Shown in pieces: positions 53,520-62,872 of a DNA stretch of 64,000 bases. The notes under the pieces are model-generated. The model was not told the DNA's origin and searched no databases. It saw nothing but the letters and a program-made list of their open reading frames with translations. The translations under genes were made by a program, and so were the position numbers. Origin of the DNA: Ulvibacterium sp. (GTDB taxonomy: Bacteria; Bacteroidota; Bacteroidia; Flavobacteriales; Flavobacteriaceae); assembly GCF_028285715.1 (NCBI RefSeq), contig NZ_JANQOO010000007.1:124001-188000 (forward strand), in the 5' to 3' direction. How positions within the stretch are numbered: the stretch's first letter is position 1; the number at the start of each line of letters is the position of its first letter.

Positions 53520-55897
53520 GAACTTAATTCTTCCATAAGGTCATCATAGGTATACGTTTTTTCGGTGGCTGTTTTTGTATCCTTGGTTTTGTACAAAATG
53601 TCGGCCCTAATAGCCTTTAGTCCAGAAACCCCTTGTAGGCCCTCCAACTCCACAATTTCTACTTTACCATCAAAATAGCCCTTGGATTTCAGGAATTTAA
53701 CGTATCTCAAATATTCCAGTTCATCTGTCTTCTGAGAATAGACGATGACCATTTTTCCAGGTTGGGTTAGACGTTCATTGGTCCCTTTAACGAATGACTT
53801 GTCGATACGTTTTTTGATAATCTCATAACGGGCATTGTAGGTTCCATCAACATCGAACCTTTTTTCGTCCATACGAAAACGAATGGACAAAGAAGTATTA
53901 TACACCAATATGAGTGAGGCGACATCCAAGGGAACCGGCAGATGCGGTTTAAGATTGTAATGCGTGTTTTCCATTTCGCACATTACTTGTAGTTGCCACA
54001 ATCTAAGGTTGTTCAGATAGAGGGAATCAAAATCCCGGTCTCCCACAATAGAGTCTCCAATATACATATTGTGTTCCACCCCATCGGTCTTATATCGTTC
54101 GAAATAATGTGGGAACATGGCTTGGGCATCTTCCTGTTTCTTATCCATCACGGCCACCAGTTCCTGATTGATGTCCATCACCGTTTCATCATAGTTTCTG
54201 CGATGGTCATAATACGATTCCGTACCAGGGTCAATTTTGGCCTCATACGCGGATATCAAATTCTGCAAGGTGTCGTTCGTCTTTTTCAAATGTCCAAAAA
54301 CCGGAACGATCTCCTCTTTCACAAAATTGAAAATTGCCTGTTCGCTATTGGTGTGAAGCACTTCCTTAATGGCATCTACATGATTGTTTACCCTAAACAT
54401 CAGCTCCTCGTAAATGGGCAACTGATTTAACTTAAAAGCCTCTGCCAAGACATCATTGATCTCGGAAAGCTGTATCATCAAATCACGCTGAATGGCCATA
54501 TTTCTAGCTTGGGAAGAATTTTTAATGTCAATCTGGCCATATAGCGGATATACGTCCTTAAAAACAATTTCCTTGAACGCGGGTTGCCCTCCTTCCAAGT
54601 TATCCTTTATAAAATGCTTGGCTTCTTCCCTAAAACGCCAGTATACGGACTCATGGACCGAAGTACATTCATGCTGGATAATTGCATCTATCAAATTCTC
54701 TTCTTCTGCTTTGGAACGCTGTACCGCAGAGACTATGTAAGGCATTACATCCTCTAATTTGGTAGCGTTTACACTATTCAACTCATTGACCTTTTTGGAA
54801 ACCAGTTCCAAGACACCAAGTAACTTCCCGTTATCCGCAATAGGGGCAAAAATAGCACTTTTTATACCCTGCTCTTTCAAGTTTTTGTAAGGATTGATTC
54901 CCCCGGATATCTTGAAATACTTATCTACGTTGGAAATAGCGAAGTATTCGTTGTCCTTTAACAACTTGCTGTAGGAGCCCTGGCACAAAGCCTCCTTACA
55001 GGCCTCCGTTTCCGAATGGTTTAGAATAAAACTGTTCATTCCTTTTCCATAGACCTTCTCGAACTGTTTCGTTTCAGGATTAAAGGCAACAAAACCTACC
55101 TTGATCTCAGGTAGGTTAAAAAAGGATCGGAATGTCTCCTGGAGTTCCTCCATGAAATTATCGCTACCTCTTTTGTCACTGGCGATAAGACCCGATTTTA
55201 TTTCAGAAATGGAGTGTTCTACCGTTACATCGAACATGTTGGAAATTACAAAGCCTTTGGAAATAAAACTATTGGGAGGTATTTTCTCTTTCCAGATTTC
55301 CGGGTTATCAAAATTCTCCAAGAGTTCGTCCACATCGTCTTGAGTTAAATCCTTGGCTTTTTCTGTGGGATGTATCTCAAAAAAATCGGCATTATATAAA
55401 ATACGGTAGTGTCGCATTACCCCCTTGGCATCGGGGATATCATAGAAAAAAGGTCTTTTGAAATCCATGGGAAACCCATAATGGAAATTTAGGATGACCG
55501 TACATGCCATGATGTACATTTGATCCTCGGGCATATTCCGCATCTCCGGGACAAAATCCTTCCCCGCGTTTTCCAATATTTTTTGGAACCGTCTCGAAGA
55601 GTTAAAAACTATATTATCAAAGGGAATCGAAGCTGCTTTTATTTCGTTGTCCGTCAACACTTCGGAAAAGGCGTCCTGCAGAATAATGCGTATTACCTTT
55701 TCGTGTTTTTCCAAAAGAGAGACATCCACAAATCCTTCACGAAGTTCCGGATAGGGAGCCTGTGCCTCTAGGATACGTTTTGCCTTTGCCACCAAAAACT
55801 CGTCATCACTTTCGAGCATGGCATCATAATGTTTCAACAATTTGTTGAAACTGATTAGCTGGATAAAAGGCGACTCTACATTTCTGTTGTCCTCCAT
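53516..55897 (-). CDS. GAF-domain protein of about 790 residues
   Basis: A 793-residue soluble protein with no signal peptide. A GAF-type sensory domain spans about residues 240-400 and is recognisable by KVGFVAFNPETKQFEKVYGK, then QGIKSAIFAPIADNGKLLGV and ELVSKKVNELNSV. The regions before and after are helical and not assigned to a known domain; the C-terminal part contains RFRMDEKRFDVDGTYNARYE, a conserved-looking stretch. Homologues with this architecture are common in Flavobacteriia and uncharacterised. GAF domains bind cyclic nucleotides or other small ligands, so it could be a sensor in the same setting as the neighbouring HD-DUF5706 gene, whose stop codon interlocks with its own on the opposite strand. 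Confidence 0.78.
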   Translation of the reverse strand: MEDNRNVESPFIQLISFNKLLKHYDAMLESDDEFLVAKAKRILEAQAPYPELREGFVDVSLLEKHEKVIRIILQDAFSEVLTDNEIKAASIPFDNIVFNSSRRFQKILENAGKDFVPEMRNMPEDQMYIMACTVILNFHYGFPMDFKRPFFYDIPDAKGVMRHYRILYNADFFEIHPTEKAKDLTQDDVDELLENFDNPEIWKEKIPPNSFISKGFVISNMFDVTVEHSISEIKSGLIASDKRGSDNFMEELQETFRSFFNLPEIKVGFVAFNPETKQFEKVYGKGMNSFILNHSETEACKEALCQGSYSKLLKDNEYFAISNVDKYFKISGGINPYKNLKEQGIKSAIFAPIADNGKLLGVLELVSKKVNELNSVNATKLEDVMPYIVSAVQRSKAEEENLIDAIIQHECTSVHESVYWRFREEAKHFIKDNLEGGQPAFKEIVFKDVYPLYGQIDIKNSSQARNMAIQRDLMIQLSEINDVLAEAFKLNQLPIYEELMFRVNNHVDAIKEVLHTNSEQAIFNFVKEEIVPVFGHLKKTNDTLQNLISAYEAKIDPGTESYYDHRRNYDETVMDINQELVAVMDKKQEDAQAMFPHYFERYKTDGVEHNMYIGDSIVGDRDFDSLYLNNLRLWQLQVMCEMENTHYNLKPHLPVPLDVASLILVYNTSLSIRFRMDEKRFDVDGTYNARYEIIKKRIDKSFVKGTNERLTQPGKMVIVYSQKTDELEYLRYVKFLKSKGYFDGKVEIVELEGLQGVSGLKAIRADILYKTKDTKTATEKTYTYDDLMEELSS

Positions 55898-55996
55898 ATC
55901 AGTGTTAGTCGTTTAAGGGAGGGTAAAGTTACAAAAGAAAAAATGGAATATTGTTAAGGTATTCTTTAAGGGTTTCACTGCTTTTTTTGGATATTT

Positions 55997-56914
55997 ATGG
56001 AAAATACAAGAATGTCCTCCTATTTTCGGTTAACCAGGGCTTACAAAAATGCCAGAATACTTCCTTTTGATGACAGTTCCAAATTCATTCTTTTTAGCGA
56101 TTGTCATCGGGGAGATAACAGTTTTGCGGATGACTTTGCCAATAACCGGAATATCTATTTCCATGCGTTAAGACACTACTTCAATGAAGGATTTCAATAC
56201 TGCGAACTAGGTGATGGGGACGAGCTATGGGAGAATATGCATTTTGAATCCATTTTTGAGGCCCACAAAAATGTATTTAAGTTGTTGCGGCAATTTCATT
56301 TGGAAAATCGTTTGCATATGGTTTGGGGAAACCATGATATGGTCTATAAAGACCCCCAATATGTTAGAAAACATTTGTCCAGCTATTTTGAGCCTATTGA
56401 TGAGAAAGACAAGGACTTATTTGAAGGCATCACATATAATGAGGCCATTGTTTTAAAGCATCGGGAGAGCCAACAAGAGCTTTTTTTGACCCACGGCCAC
56501 CAAGCGGATTGGTGGAACTATACTTTTTGGCGTTGGGGTAGATTTTTGGTCAGGGTACTTTGGAAACCCCTGCAGGTTTGGGGGATAGCGGATCCCACAA
56601 GCCCGGCAAAAAATTACAAGGAACTCCGAAAGGTGGAGCGGCGCATTAAAAAATGGATCCTAAGGAACAAATTATTGATTACGATTTCGGGACATACACA
56701 CAGGCCCCGTTTTCCAGAGCCTGGTGATATTCCTTTTTTTAATGATGGTAGCTGTGTACATCCCAGAAGCATAACTGGAATTGAAATCGAAAACGGAAAA
56801 ATAGCCCTGATAAAATGGCAAATTGCCACCCGGGAGGATGGCACTTTGCAAATTGTAAGGTTATTACTGGAAGGGCCCCAGAAGCTTGCCGATTATCAAA
56901 TGGCCAAGGACTAG
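55997..56914 (+). CDS. Cytosolic metallophosphoesterase (calcineurin-like)
   Basis: A 305-residue calcineurin-like phosphoesterase. The five metal-binding motifs are in order: FSDCHRGDNS (D-x-H), GDGDELWE (GD-x-x-D), WGNHDMVY (GNHD), LTHGHQADWW and SGHTHRPRFP (GHTH). The D-x-H and GD-x-x-D arrangement resembles UDP-2,3-diacylglucosamine hydrolase-type enzymes, but the C-terminal region is different, so the substrate is open (a phosphomonoester, phosphodiester or nucleotide). There is no signal peptide. It is divergent from the GAF gene with a gap of about 100 nt. Confidence 0.87.
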   Translation: MENTRMSSYFRLTRAYKNARILPFDDSSKFILFSDCHRGDNSFADDFANNRNIYFHALRHYFNEGFQYCELGDGDELWENMHFESIFEAHKNVFKLLRQFHLENRLHMVWGNHDMVYKDPQYVRKHLSSYFEPIDEKDKDLFEGITYNEAIVLKHRESQQELFLTHGHQADWWNYTFWRWGRFLVRVLWKPLQVWGIADPTSPAKNYKELRKVERRIKKWILRNKLLITISGHTHRPRFPEPGDIPFFNDGSCVHPRSITGIEIENGKIALIKWQIATREDGTLQIVRLLLEGPQKLADYQMAKD

Positions 56915-56929
56915 GGCCCTACTTTGAGG

Positions 56930-57658
56930 TTAGTTGGTTCGTAACTTAAAGCTTACAGGTATACTATAAGGTACTTTTACGGCTCGGCCCCTTTGCATAC
57001 CTGGAGTCATTTGGGGCAGGGATGCGATAATACGACCAGCCTCTTTCTCCAAATTGGAATCCGGACCACGTGTCCTAACACTAGTGATATAACCTTTGGT
57101 GTCTATGACAAACTGAACGAAAACCCTTCCCTGAATTCCAAGTTCCGCAGCGGTAGCGGGATACTTAAAGTTTTTAACAACGTGTTCCTGTATTTTTCTT
57201 TGGAAACAGGCCTTACGTTCGGCATTCGTGGTCATATTCTCACAACCAGGAAAAATCGGTACATTTTCTATGACTGCAAAAGGTACTGTAATCTCTTCTT
57301 CTTCCTCTTCCACAGCTACATCATCAACCTCGATTACCGCGTCGATTACGGTCTCTTGGTTTATTTCGGTACTTTCAATAATCGTTTCCTCAATTTCCTC
57401 GGTATCATCAACAACCTCAATGATTTCGGGAGCCGATGGTGGCGGTGGCGGTGGTGGTGTCTTGATTTGTTCCGTTTGCGGTACATTTTCCTTAATGTCA
57501 TCCACCACGTTCATGGCCTCCGCAACATAATCCTCGGTCTCATACGTTTTGTACTCCAAAGCTCTCCACGTAAGAAAAAGAACAATGGTAAGGCCTATTA
57601 CGAAGAAAAGGCCACTATCTTTATTTAAATCTGCTTTTGGGTTTTTTTTAGGTCTCAT
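56930..57658 (-). CDS. tonB: Energy transducer TonB
   Basis: A 242-residue TonB protein. A single membrane anchor lies at about residues 17-32 (LFFVIGLTIVLFLTW), followed by a proline/acidic periplasmic linker (TPPPPPPPSAPEIIEV, then a Glu-rich stretch) and the C-terminal domain with IFPGCENMTTNAERKAC, VKNFKYPATAAELGIQGRV and PYSIPVSFKL. This is the standard flavobacterial form, which couples the proton motive force to outer-membrane receptors such as the SusC and STN-type receptors in this window. No exbB/exbD genes are adjacent. It ends close to the convergent phosphoesterase gene. Confidence 0.94.
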   Translation of the reverse strand: MRPKKNPKADLNKDSGLFFVIGLTIVLFLTWRALEYKTYETEDYVAEAMNVVDDIKENVPQTEQIKTPPPPPPPSAPEIIEVVDDTEEIEETIIESTEINQETVIDAVIEVDDVAVEEEEEEITVPFAVIENVPIFPGCENMTTNAERKACFQRKIQEHVVKNFKYPATAAELGIQGRVFVQFVIDTKGYITSVRTRGPDSNLEKEAGRIIASLPQMTPGMQRGRAVKVPYSIPVSFKLRTN

Positions 57659-57995
57659 CTTAAAAAAATTTAGCGTTACATATACTTACAACCCATACTT
57701 AATAAAATCAGGCATCTAGGATAACTATGCAATTGGGTTATTAAAAATTGCCGTTTGGATTATTCGCTTATCCTAGTAAATAGTTCAATTGTTTATTTGT
57801 ATAAATGTAAAAGCATAAGAGCAGAAAAAACATGACAAATGTCATGTACATAATTTTGATGGCTTTTTTTTATCAAATCATCATTTAATGCTGTTTTAAT
57901 TCCCAAAATAATGATGAAAATGTATTTTTCGGCTATAGGGAACGTCGTCAACAAAACGGAAAATAACCCCTTGAAACCTTGGATAAGGAAACCAA
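57659..57995. other. Gene-free stretch upstream of tonB
   Basis: AT-rich, without a supported frame or recognisable RNA. It presumably contains the tonB promoter on the minus strand, but no TAnnTTTG element stands out. Confidence 0.4.
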
Positions 57996-58024
57996 AAAAC
58001 CCCGATCTGATCGATCGGGGTTTT
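57996..58024. terminator. Intrinsic terminator downstream of the Gfo/Idh/MocA gene
   Basis: AAAACCCCGATC (57996-58007) pairs perfectly with GATCGGGGTTTT (58013-58024) around a 5-nt loop. A and T tracts flank it, so it can terminate the minus-strand DoxX-oxidoreductase transcript. Confidence 0.85.
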
Positions 58025-58058
58025 CCAGGAATAAAACAGTAGGGCCGCTATGAGACCT

Positions 58059-59708
58059 TTACCCTTCTATCTTATCCATCTCCATCTGTTGCATTTCCAA
58101 AAACTTCGGAATATTTTCAACTGTTGTATTGGCCAAAAGTGCCTGGTCAAAGTCAATGCCTTCAATAGGTTTAAGTATCTCCTTTTCGCGATCCCATTCG
58201 ATCCTTCTTCCCAATTTATAGGAAAGTCCTGCCATATGAGAGGCAATGGCTTCTTCAAAACCTTCGTCGATACCACAACTTAATTTACCTCCGTTTTTGG
58301 CCGCACTCAACCATTCCCGCATATGAAGGAATGTTGAATCTACACGGGCTCCGTTGATATAAGTCCACATAAGTCCTTTATCCGCAAAATACTGCGAAGT
58401 TGCGGAAGCCACGGCATCCGGAGAATTTGCTCCAGGATTGTATTGATAGATGGGAACGTTCGGATTCATCTTTTCCGCTTCGATCATATCGGCATAGCGA
58501 GTGGATCTACCATCGGGCCAAACCGTTAGTCGGTTACCGAGTTCCATAGTGGCATCATGTCCCATTAGGATGGTGGGACGATTAAAGCCATTGCCCAAGG
58601 TAGCACTGTACACGAACGTCATGCCTTTCTCCTTACCTTCTACTTGACTACTACCGGTAGAGTAGTTGGGGAATTCCATATTTACTTGCAGTACGTCCGG
58701 TACATTACGTCCATCATTATGGGTATAAATACCTCCCGAAGTCATCACAGAATCCGGGATTCCCATTTCCAAAACACAATTCAGGCGGTCGTAATCATGG
58801 GAAAGCAAATCCCCGGAAAGACCGGAACCATAAGACCACCACTTACGCCATCTAAAGAAGTGATTTTTATTAAAGGGAACCTTGGGAGCTGAGCCCAGGA
58901 ACATATCCCAATCAATGGTCTGTGGACTGGCATCCTCATGAATGTGGTACATCCAAGCTCCGTTATCATCATTTCTATTCGTATTCGTCTGAATCAGGGA
59001 TACGTGACCCAGAGTCCCTTTTTTGATAATATCCTTGGCCGTTTGGAAACTCAAGGTCTGTCTGTGTTGATGACCAACCTGCAGGACTGCCTTTGATTTC
59101 CTCGCGGCGTCACGCAACCTGTAGGTCTCTTCAACGGTATGCGTCATGGGTTTTTCAATATAGACATGTATATTGTTTTCCAAGGCATCTATAGCCATTG
59201 GTGCGTGCCAATGGTCTGGAGTGGCTATTACCACGGCATCTACCTCTCCACTACGAATCATTTCCTGATGGGTACGATATCGCTTTATCTTATTATCATC
59301 CGCATTAAAAGAATCCAGAGCCAAATTAGCCCTATAATCGAAAATATCGCAGACTCCAGTTAATTTTACGTTTAGTTTCTCTTGGGCCATAAAGTCCTTA
59401 AGGGCAGAGTGTTTTGGATTTTCCTCAGCGGCCAATTTCATATCCTCCTTCCATTTTTTGGTGGCAAAACCAAGGGCGCGACATAATTGCTGACCCCGAA
59501 TACCAAAACCAATAATTCCTACCCGAACCGGGTCGCCACTAATACCGGGCACGGCTTCTGGTAAGGAGGGTTGTATGTTCAATTGTTCCAATATGGCGGA
59601 ACGTTCCCTTTTCTTGGAAACTGTATTGGCGGCACCAGCCCACCAAACGGCACCTAATATCGGAATACCTCCTAAACCTTTAAGCGCGTCTCTTCTTGTC
59701 CATTTCAT
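58059..59708 (-). CDS. Secreted Gfo/Idh/MocA-family oxidoreductase (Tat signal)
   Basis: A 549-residue NAD(P)-dependent oxidoreductase. A twin-arginine signal opens it (TRRDALKGLGG), so it is exported folded, with cofactor. The Rossmann motif VGIIGFGIRG is at residues 63-72, and the family catalytic motif IEKPMTH at 184-190, with Lys186. The C-terminal dehydrogenase domain contains DLLSHDYDRLNCVLEMGIP, typical of the long exported members that are abundant in marine Bacteroidota and Planctomycetes. Substrates of these are sugars or inositols; the exact one cannot be told. Its ATG overlaps the stop of the upstream DoxX gene (ATGA). Confidence 0.9.
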   Translation of the reverse strand: MKWTRRDALKGLGGIPILGAVWWAGAANTVSKKRERSAILEQLNIQPSLPEAVPGISGDPVRVGIIGFGIRGQQLCRALGFATKKWKEDMKLAAEENPKHSALKDFMAQEKLNVKLTGVCDIFDYRANLALDSFNADDNKIKRYRTHQEMIRSGEVDAVVIATPDHWHAPMAIDALENNIHVYIEKPMTHTVEETYRLRDAARKSKAVLQVGHQHRQTLSFQTAKDIIKKGTLGHVSLIQTNTNRNDDNGAWMYHIHEDASPQTIDWDMFLGSAPKVPFNKNHFFRWRKWWSYGSGLSGDLLSHDYDRLNCVLEMGIPDSVMTSGGIYTHNDGRNVPDVLQVNMEFPNYSTGSSQVEGKEKGMTFVYSATLGNGFNRPTILMGHDATMELGNRLTVWPDGRSTRYADMIEAEKMNPNVPIYQYNPGANSPDAVASATSQYFADKGLMWTYINGARVDSTFLHMREWLSAAKNGGKLSCGIDEGFEEAIASHMAGLSYKLGRRIEWDREKEILKPIEGIDFDQALLANTTVENIPKFLEMQQMEMDKIEG

Positions 59709-60199
59709 GATAATTCGGTTTTAGTTATTTCCTTATTTCTTTTGAGGATTCCACTCAATCCAAAAAACTCACCTGTAGGAACTTGGTAAAGTACAAAACA
59801 AGCCATAAGTTCTATGAGATTTTTATTTACAAACCAGTAACTTCCCTCTACATTCAATTGGGTAACCCATGGGAAGGAGGGATGGGCAAGATAGTACAGG
59901 GCCAATAGAAACATGGCAACCAAGGCCCCCCATTTCTCCCAGATTCCCAAAATCAACGTAATGCCCACAAAAATCAAGGCCATTACATTCATCCAATCCG
60001 CAATACCTATAAAGGAATCGCTGGTAATTGCCACAAAAATGGGTCTAAAAGGTCCTTGTGCAGACGCTAAATACCCGAAAGAGGTCCAATCAGGATTATA
60101 CAATTTAATAATCCCCTCATACAAAAAATGCCACCCGATAAAGAGCCGCAATAACACGAGTCCATTTCTCAAGTGTTTTTCATTTCGAATTGTTATCAT
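59705..60199 (-). CDS. DoxX-family membrane protein
   Basis: A 164-residue inner-membrane protein with four predicted helices. The DoxX family pattern is visible in LVLLRLFIGWHFLYEGIIKLYNP near the N-terminus and in FVGITLILGIWEKWGALVAMF in the middle. DoxX proteins are small membrane subunits associated with oxidoreductases or quinone chemistry. The ATGA overlap with the secreted Gfo/Idh/MocA gene suggests that the two form a redox unit, for example passing electrons from the exported dehydrogenase to the quinone pool; that is inference. Confidence 0.88.
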   Translation of the reverse strand: MITIRNEKHLRNGLVLLRLFIGWHFLYEGIIKLYNPDWTSFGYLASAQGPFRPIFVAITSDSFIGIADWMNVMALIFVGITLILGIWEKWGALVAMFLLALYYLAHPSFPWVTQLNVEGSYWFVNKNLIELMACFVLYQVPTGEFFGLSGILKRNKEITKTELS

Positions 60200-60462
60200 A
60201 CGGTTAGATATTTTGGTTATACTAGTACGTCCTGAAAATAAGTGTCACAAGCGCTAAAAAAACAAAGCCCTATAGGCCCTTTTGTAATTTTCAAAGCTAC
60301 GCCCGTATCACTTGAATTTCTATGATATTTGTCATGTCCATAAATTTCGTATTAAATTTTTAAACAATTGCTATCCTTTCCTGTTTTTTAAAGGGTATCT
60401 CACAAAATACGGGTAAAATTTGTACTGTTGTCACACATCCCTTTAAAAAAGTATACCCTGCC

Positions 60463-60492
60463 TTGTACGAACCGCATAAATCGCTATTTTTA
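60463..60492 (+). promoter_or_regulatory. Candidate promoter of the esterase operon
   Basis: TTG (60463-60465), a 19-nt spacer and TATTTTTA (60485-60492), seven of eight with TAnnTTTG, lie 23 nt before the ATG at 60516. The rest of the 316-nt gap from 60200 has no visible gene. Confidence 0.45.
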
Positions 60493-60515
60493 GACTTAAC
60501 CTAAATGTCCGGGAT

Positions 60516-61358
60516 ATGCTAAAAAAGTATTCAGTTTTGGCGATTATTTTCATATCCTACTTTAGTCCATGTTCGGCCCAAAAAAAACTACTGTACAAAC
60601 AAATCGATACTGTTCGTTTGTTTGTTGAAATCCATGCACCTCAGAATATAAGGACAACGGACAAACTTCCGGCCCTTGTTTTCTTTTTTGGAGGGGGTTG
60701 GAAAGGTGGGGACCGACACCATTTTTTGAATCATGCTCGGTATTTTTCGAAAAGGGGCTTGGTCTGTTTTTTGGTGGATTATCGAACGGAGGGCCAACAC
60801 GGTACCACCCCTTTTGAGGCCTTAAAGGATGCCAAATCCTCTATGCGGTTTATTCGTAAAAATGCCCTTGAACTTGGGGTTGATCCTTCTAAAATTATTG
60901 CATCAGGAGGCTCGGCAGGGGGTCATTTAGCCGCCGCTACAGCTTCAATAGAAGGTTATAACGAGGAAAGTGATGATACGTCCGTTAGCTGTATTCCCAA
61001 TGCCTTGGCCCTTTTTAACCCGGTTGTCGACAATGGGCCGGGAGGTTATGGATATGAAAGAATAGGGCCGGCCTACAAAGACTTCTCCCCGCTCCACAAT
61101 CTAAAAAAAGGGGCGCCACCCACCATATTCTTCTTGGGCACCGATGACAAACTTATTCCTGTGGTAACCGCCCAGTACTACAAAACGGTTATGGAAAAGA
61201 TGGGAAGTAGCTGCAAGCTGAAACTTTACGAAGGGAAAGGTCATGGGTTTTTTAACTATGGTAATTTTGACCTGTATAAAAAAACGGTTTTGGAAATGGA
61301 TCATTTCTTGCAGTCCTTAGGCTATTTGGAGCAAAACCCAGTAATTGAAATTGAATAG
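60516..61358 (+). CDS. Secreted alpha/beta-hydrolase esterase
   Basis: A 280-residue alpha/beta hydrolase with a signal peptide (FISYFSPCSAQ). The oxyanion-hole stretch FFFGGGWKGGD (57-67), the nucleophile elbow SGGSAGGHLAA with S133, the acid D210 or D211 in LGTDDKLIP, and H243 in GKGHGFFNYG form the catalytic set of the BD-FAE/acetyl-esterase-like group. Such enzymes deacetylate or de-esterify polysaccharides and small esters. A BNR propeller gene follows after 26 nt and an SGNH hydrolase gene further on, so a role in stripping ester groups from a polysaccharide is likely but inferred. Confidence 0.88.
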   Translation: MLKKYSVLAIIFISYFSPCSAQKKLLYKQIDTVRLFVEIHAPQNIRTTDKLPALVFFFGGGWKGGDRHHFLNHARYFSKRGLVCFLVDYRTEGQHGTTPFEALKDAKSSMRFIRKNALELGVDPSKIIASGGSAGGHLAAATASIEGYNEESDDTSVSCIPNALALFNPVVDNGPGGYGYERIGPAYKDFSPLHNLKKGAPPTIFFLGTDDKLIPVVTAQYYKTVMEKMGSSCKLKLYEGKGHGFFNYGNFDLYKKTVLEMDHFLQSLGYLEQNPVIEIE

Positions 61359-61384
61359 ATGACCATTATCCTTTAGTCCATGTA

Positions 61385-62800
61385 ATGATGTCGTATACGC
61401 TTTACCGCTTCCTTATCCTATTTCTTTGCTTTCAAAATCTCCTTTTTGGGCAGGACACCGTGGATCTTAGAAATACCAAAATCAATGGTTATCGAGGGAT
61501 TTGGTTTGAACTGAACCAAAAATATGCCTACGGTGACAAGTATTCTGGGGGCTTGGGAACCTATACCGCAAAGCACATCCCATTGGCAGTATATTCTCCA
61601 AAAGCCGACAAAACCTTTTTTGTATACGGTGGCACCACTGATAAGGATAAAAGACGTCTTCTTTGTATGATCGGTTCTTTTGACCATAAGACCTTAACGG
61701 TAAACAGACCGACGGTAGTCTATGACAAAATTGTCGTAGACGACCCACATGACAATCCTGTACTTTATATTGGGGATGATGATCATATTTGGGTATTTGT
61801 AAGTGGTCGTGGAACAAAACGTAAAGGAATCAAGTTACGAAGCGTGGAACCCTTGTCCACGGAGAAGTTTCTGATTGTCGCCGAAGAAGAGTTTACCTAT
61901 CCACAGGTATGGCATACCGATAATGGATTTTTTCACTTTTTTACCAAGTATACGGGCGTTCGGGAACTCTATTTTGAAACCAGTCCCGATGGAAAGGCGT
62001 GGTCCCCTACCCAAAAATTAGCAGGAATCCCTTCCGGGAAAGACTACCGCAGTGGACATTATCAGGTTAGTAATTCATTCAAGGGAGGTGCAAAGTTGGC
62101 CACGTTTTTTAATCGTCATAACAACGGACATCCCGATACCAGAACGGATCTTTACTACCTCCAAAGCAAGGATCACGGGAAAACCTGGACAACGGTTCAA
62201 CAAGACACCCTGTTGCTTCCCATTAGCGCTATCAGTAGCCCGGCTAGAGTAATCGACTATGACTCCCAAAAGAAAAATGTATACCTAAAAGACATGCAGT
62301 TTGATGCCAGCGGCCAGCCTATATTACTTTATATAACTAGTAACGGCCACGAGCCGGGACCCAAAAACAAACCTTATGAATGGCGCATTACCAAGTGGAC
62401 GGGCCAAGAGTGGAGGACAACGGTGGTTTGTACTTCGGACCATAATTATGACATGGGTAGTCTATACGTCGAAAAGGATATTTGGAAAATTGTGGGACCC
62501 ACCGAACCTGGTCCCCAGAAGTACGGAACAGGCGGCGAAATCGCCATATGGATATCTTGGGATGGCGGAGAACATTGGAAAAAAGAAAAACAAATCACCT
62601 CTTCCAGTCAATGGAACCACTCCTACGTTAGAAGACCCTTATACGCAAAGGCGCCTTTTCAATTCTTTTGGGCCAACGGGAATCCCAAAGAATTTGGTAA
62701 GTCCGAGCTTTTCTTTGGAGATTTCTATGGCAACGTCTACAAATTACCCTATGTCATGAAAAAAGATTACGAAAAGCCCCAACAATATGCCAGGGAATGA
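61385..62800 (+). CDS. BNR-4-type secreted beta-propeller protein
   Basis: A 471-residue exported protein (signal ending LLFGQ). It starts with the conserved NGYRGIWFELNQKYAYGDKY segment (residues 34-53), with SGGLGTYTAKHIPLA following. BNR/Asp-box-like blades are visible (TSPDGKAWSPT, SKDHGKTWTTV, SWDGGEHWKKE) and the chain ends in FWANGNPKEFGKSELFFGD. This is the BNR-4 family, which is abundant in marine polysaccharide loci; some propeller families of similar length are ulvan or related lyases. H122 in DDPHDNPV and H134 in DDHIW could be catalytic, but their spacing does not clearly match the known lyases I recall. Function is open between binding and lyase. Confidence 0.75.
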   Translation: MMSYTLYRFLILFLCFQNLLFGQDTVDLRNTKINGYRGIWFELNQKYAYGDKYSGGLGTYTAKHIPLAVYSPKADKTFFVYGGTTDKDKRRLLCMIGSFDHKTLTVNRPTVVYDKIVVDDPHDNPVLYIGDDDHIWVFVSGRGTKRKGIKLRSVEPLSTEKFLIVAEEEFTYPQVWHTDNGFFHFFTKYTGVRELYFETSPDGKAWSPTQKLAGIPSGKDYRSGHYQVSNSFKGGAKLATFFNRHNNGHPDTRTDLYYLQSKDHGKTWTTVQQDTLLLPISAISSPARVIDYDSQKKNVYLKDMQFDASGQPILLYITSNGHEPGPKNKPYEWRITKWTGQEWRTTVVCTSDHNYDMGSLYVEKDIWKIVGPTEPGPQKYGTGGEIAIWISWDGGEHWKKEKQITSSSQWNHSYVRRPLYAKAPFQFFWANGNPKEFGKSELFFGDFYGNVYKLPYVMKKDYEKPQQYARE

Positions 62801-62845
62801 AATTATTTTGTACTAGACCCTATTTCATTTAATAGGAGTAATTTT

Positions 62846-62853
62846 TATTTTTG
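62846..62853 (+). promoter_or_regulatory. Candidate -7 element for the SGNH hydrolase gene
   Basis: TATTTTTG matches TAnnTTTG fully and lies 19 nt before the ATG at 62873. No -33 TTG is at the right distance. Confidence 0.35.
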
Positions 62854-62872
62854 ACCTTAACCTTACTTTTCA

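Noticed and set aside
52314-56914. A complete Pycsar defence system
   Set aside because: Only the effector-type membrane domain is present; no nucleotide cyclase domain was found in any gene of the window.
57228-57530. Low-complexity Ser/Thr/Gly-rich frames antisense to tonB
   Set aside because: They are the complement of the Glu/Asp/Pro-rich TonB linker, not genes.
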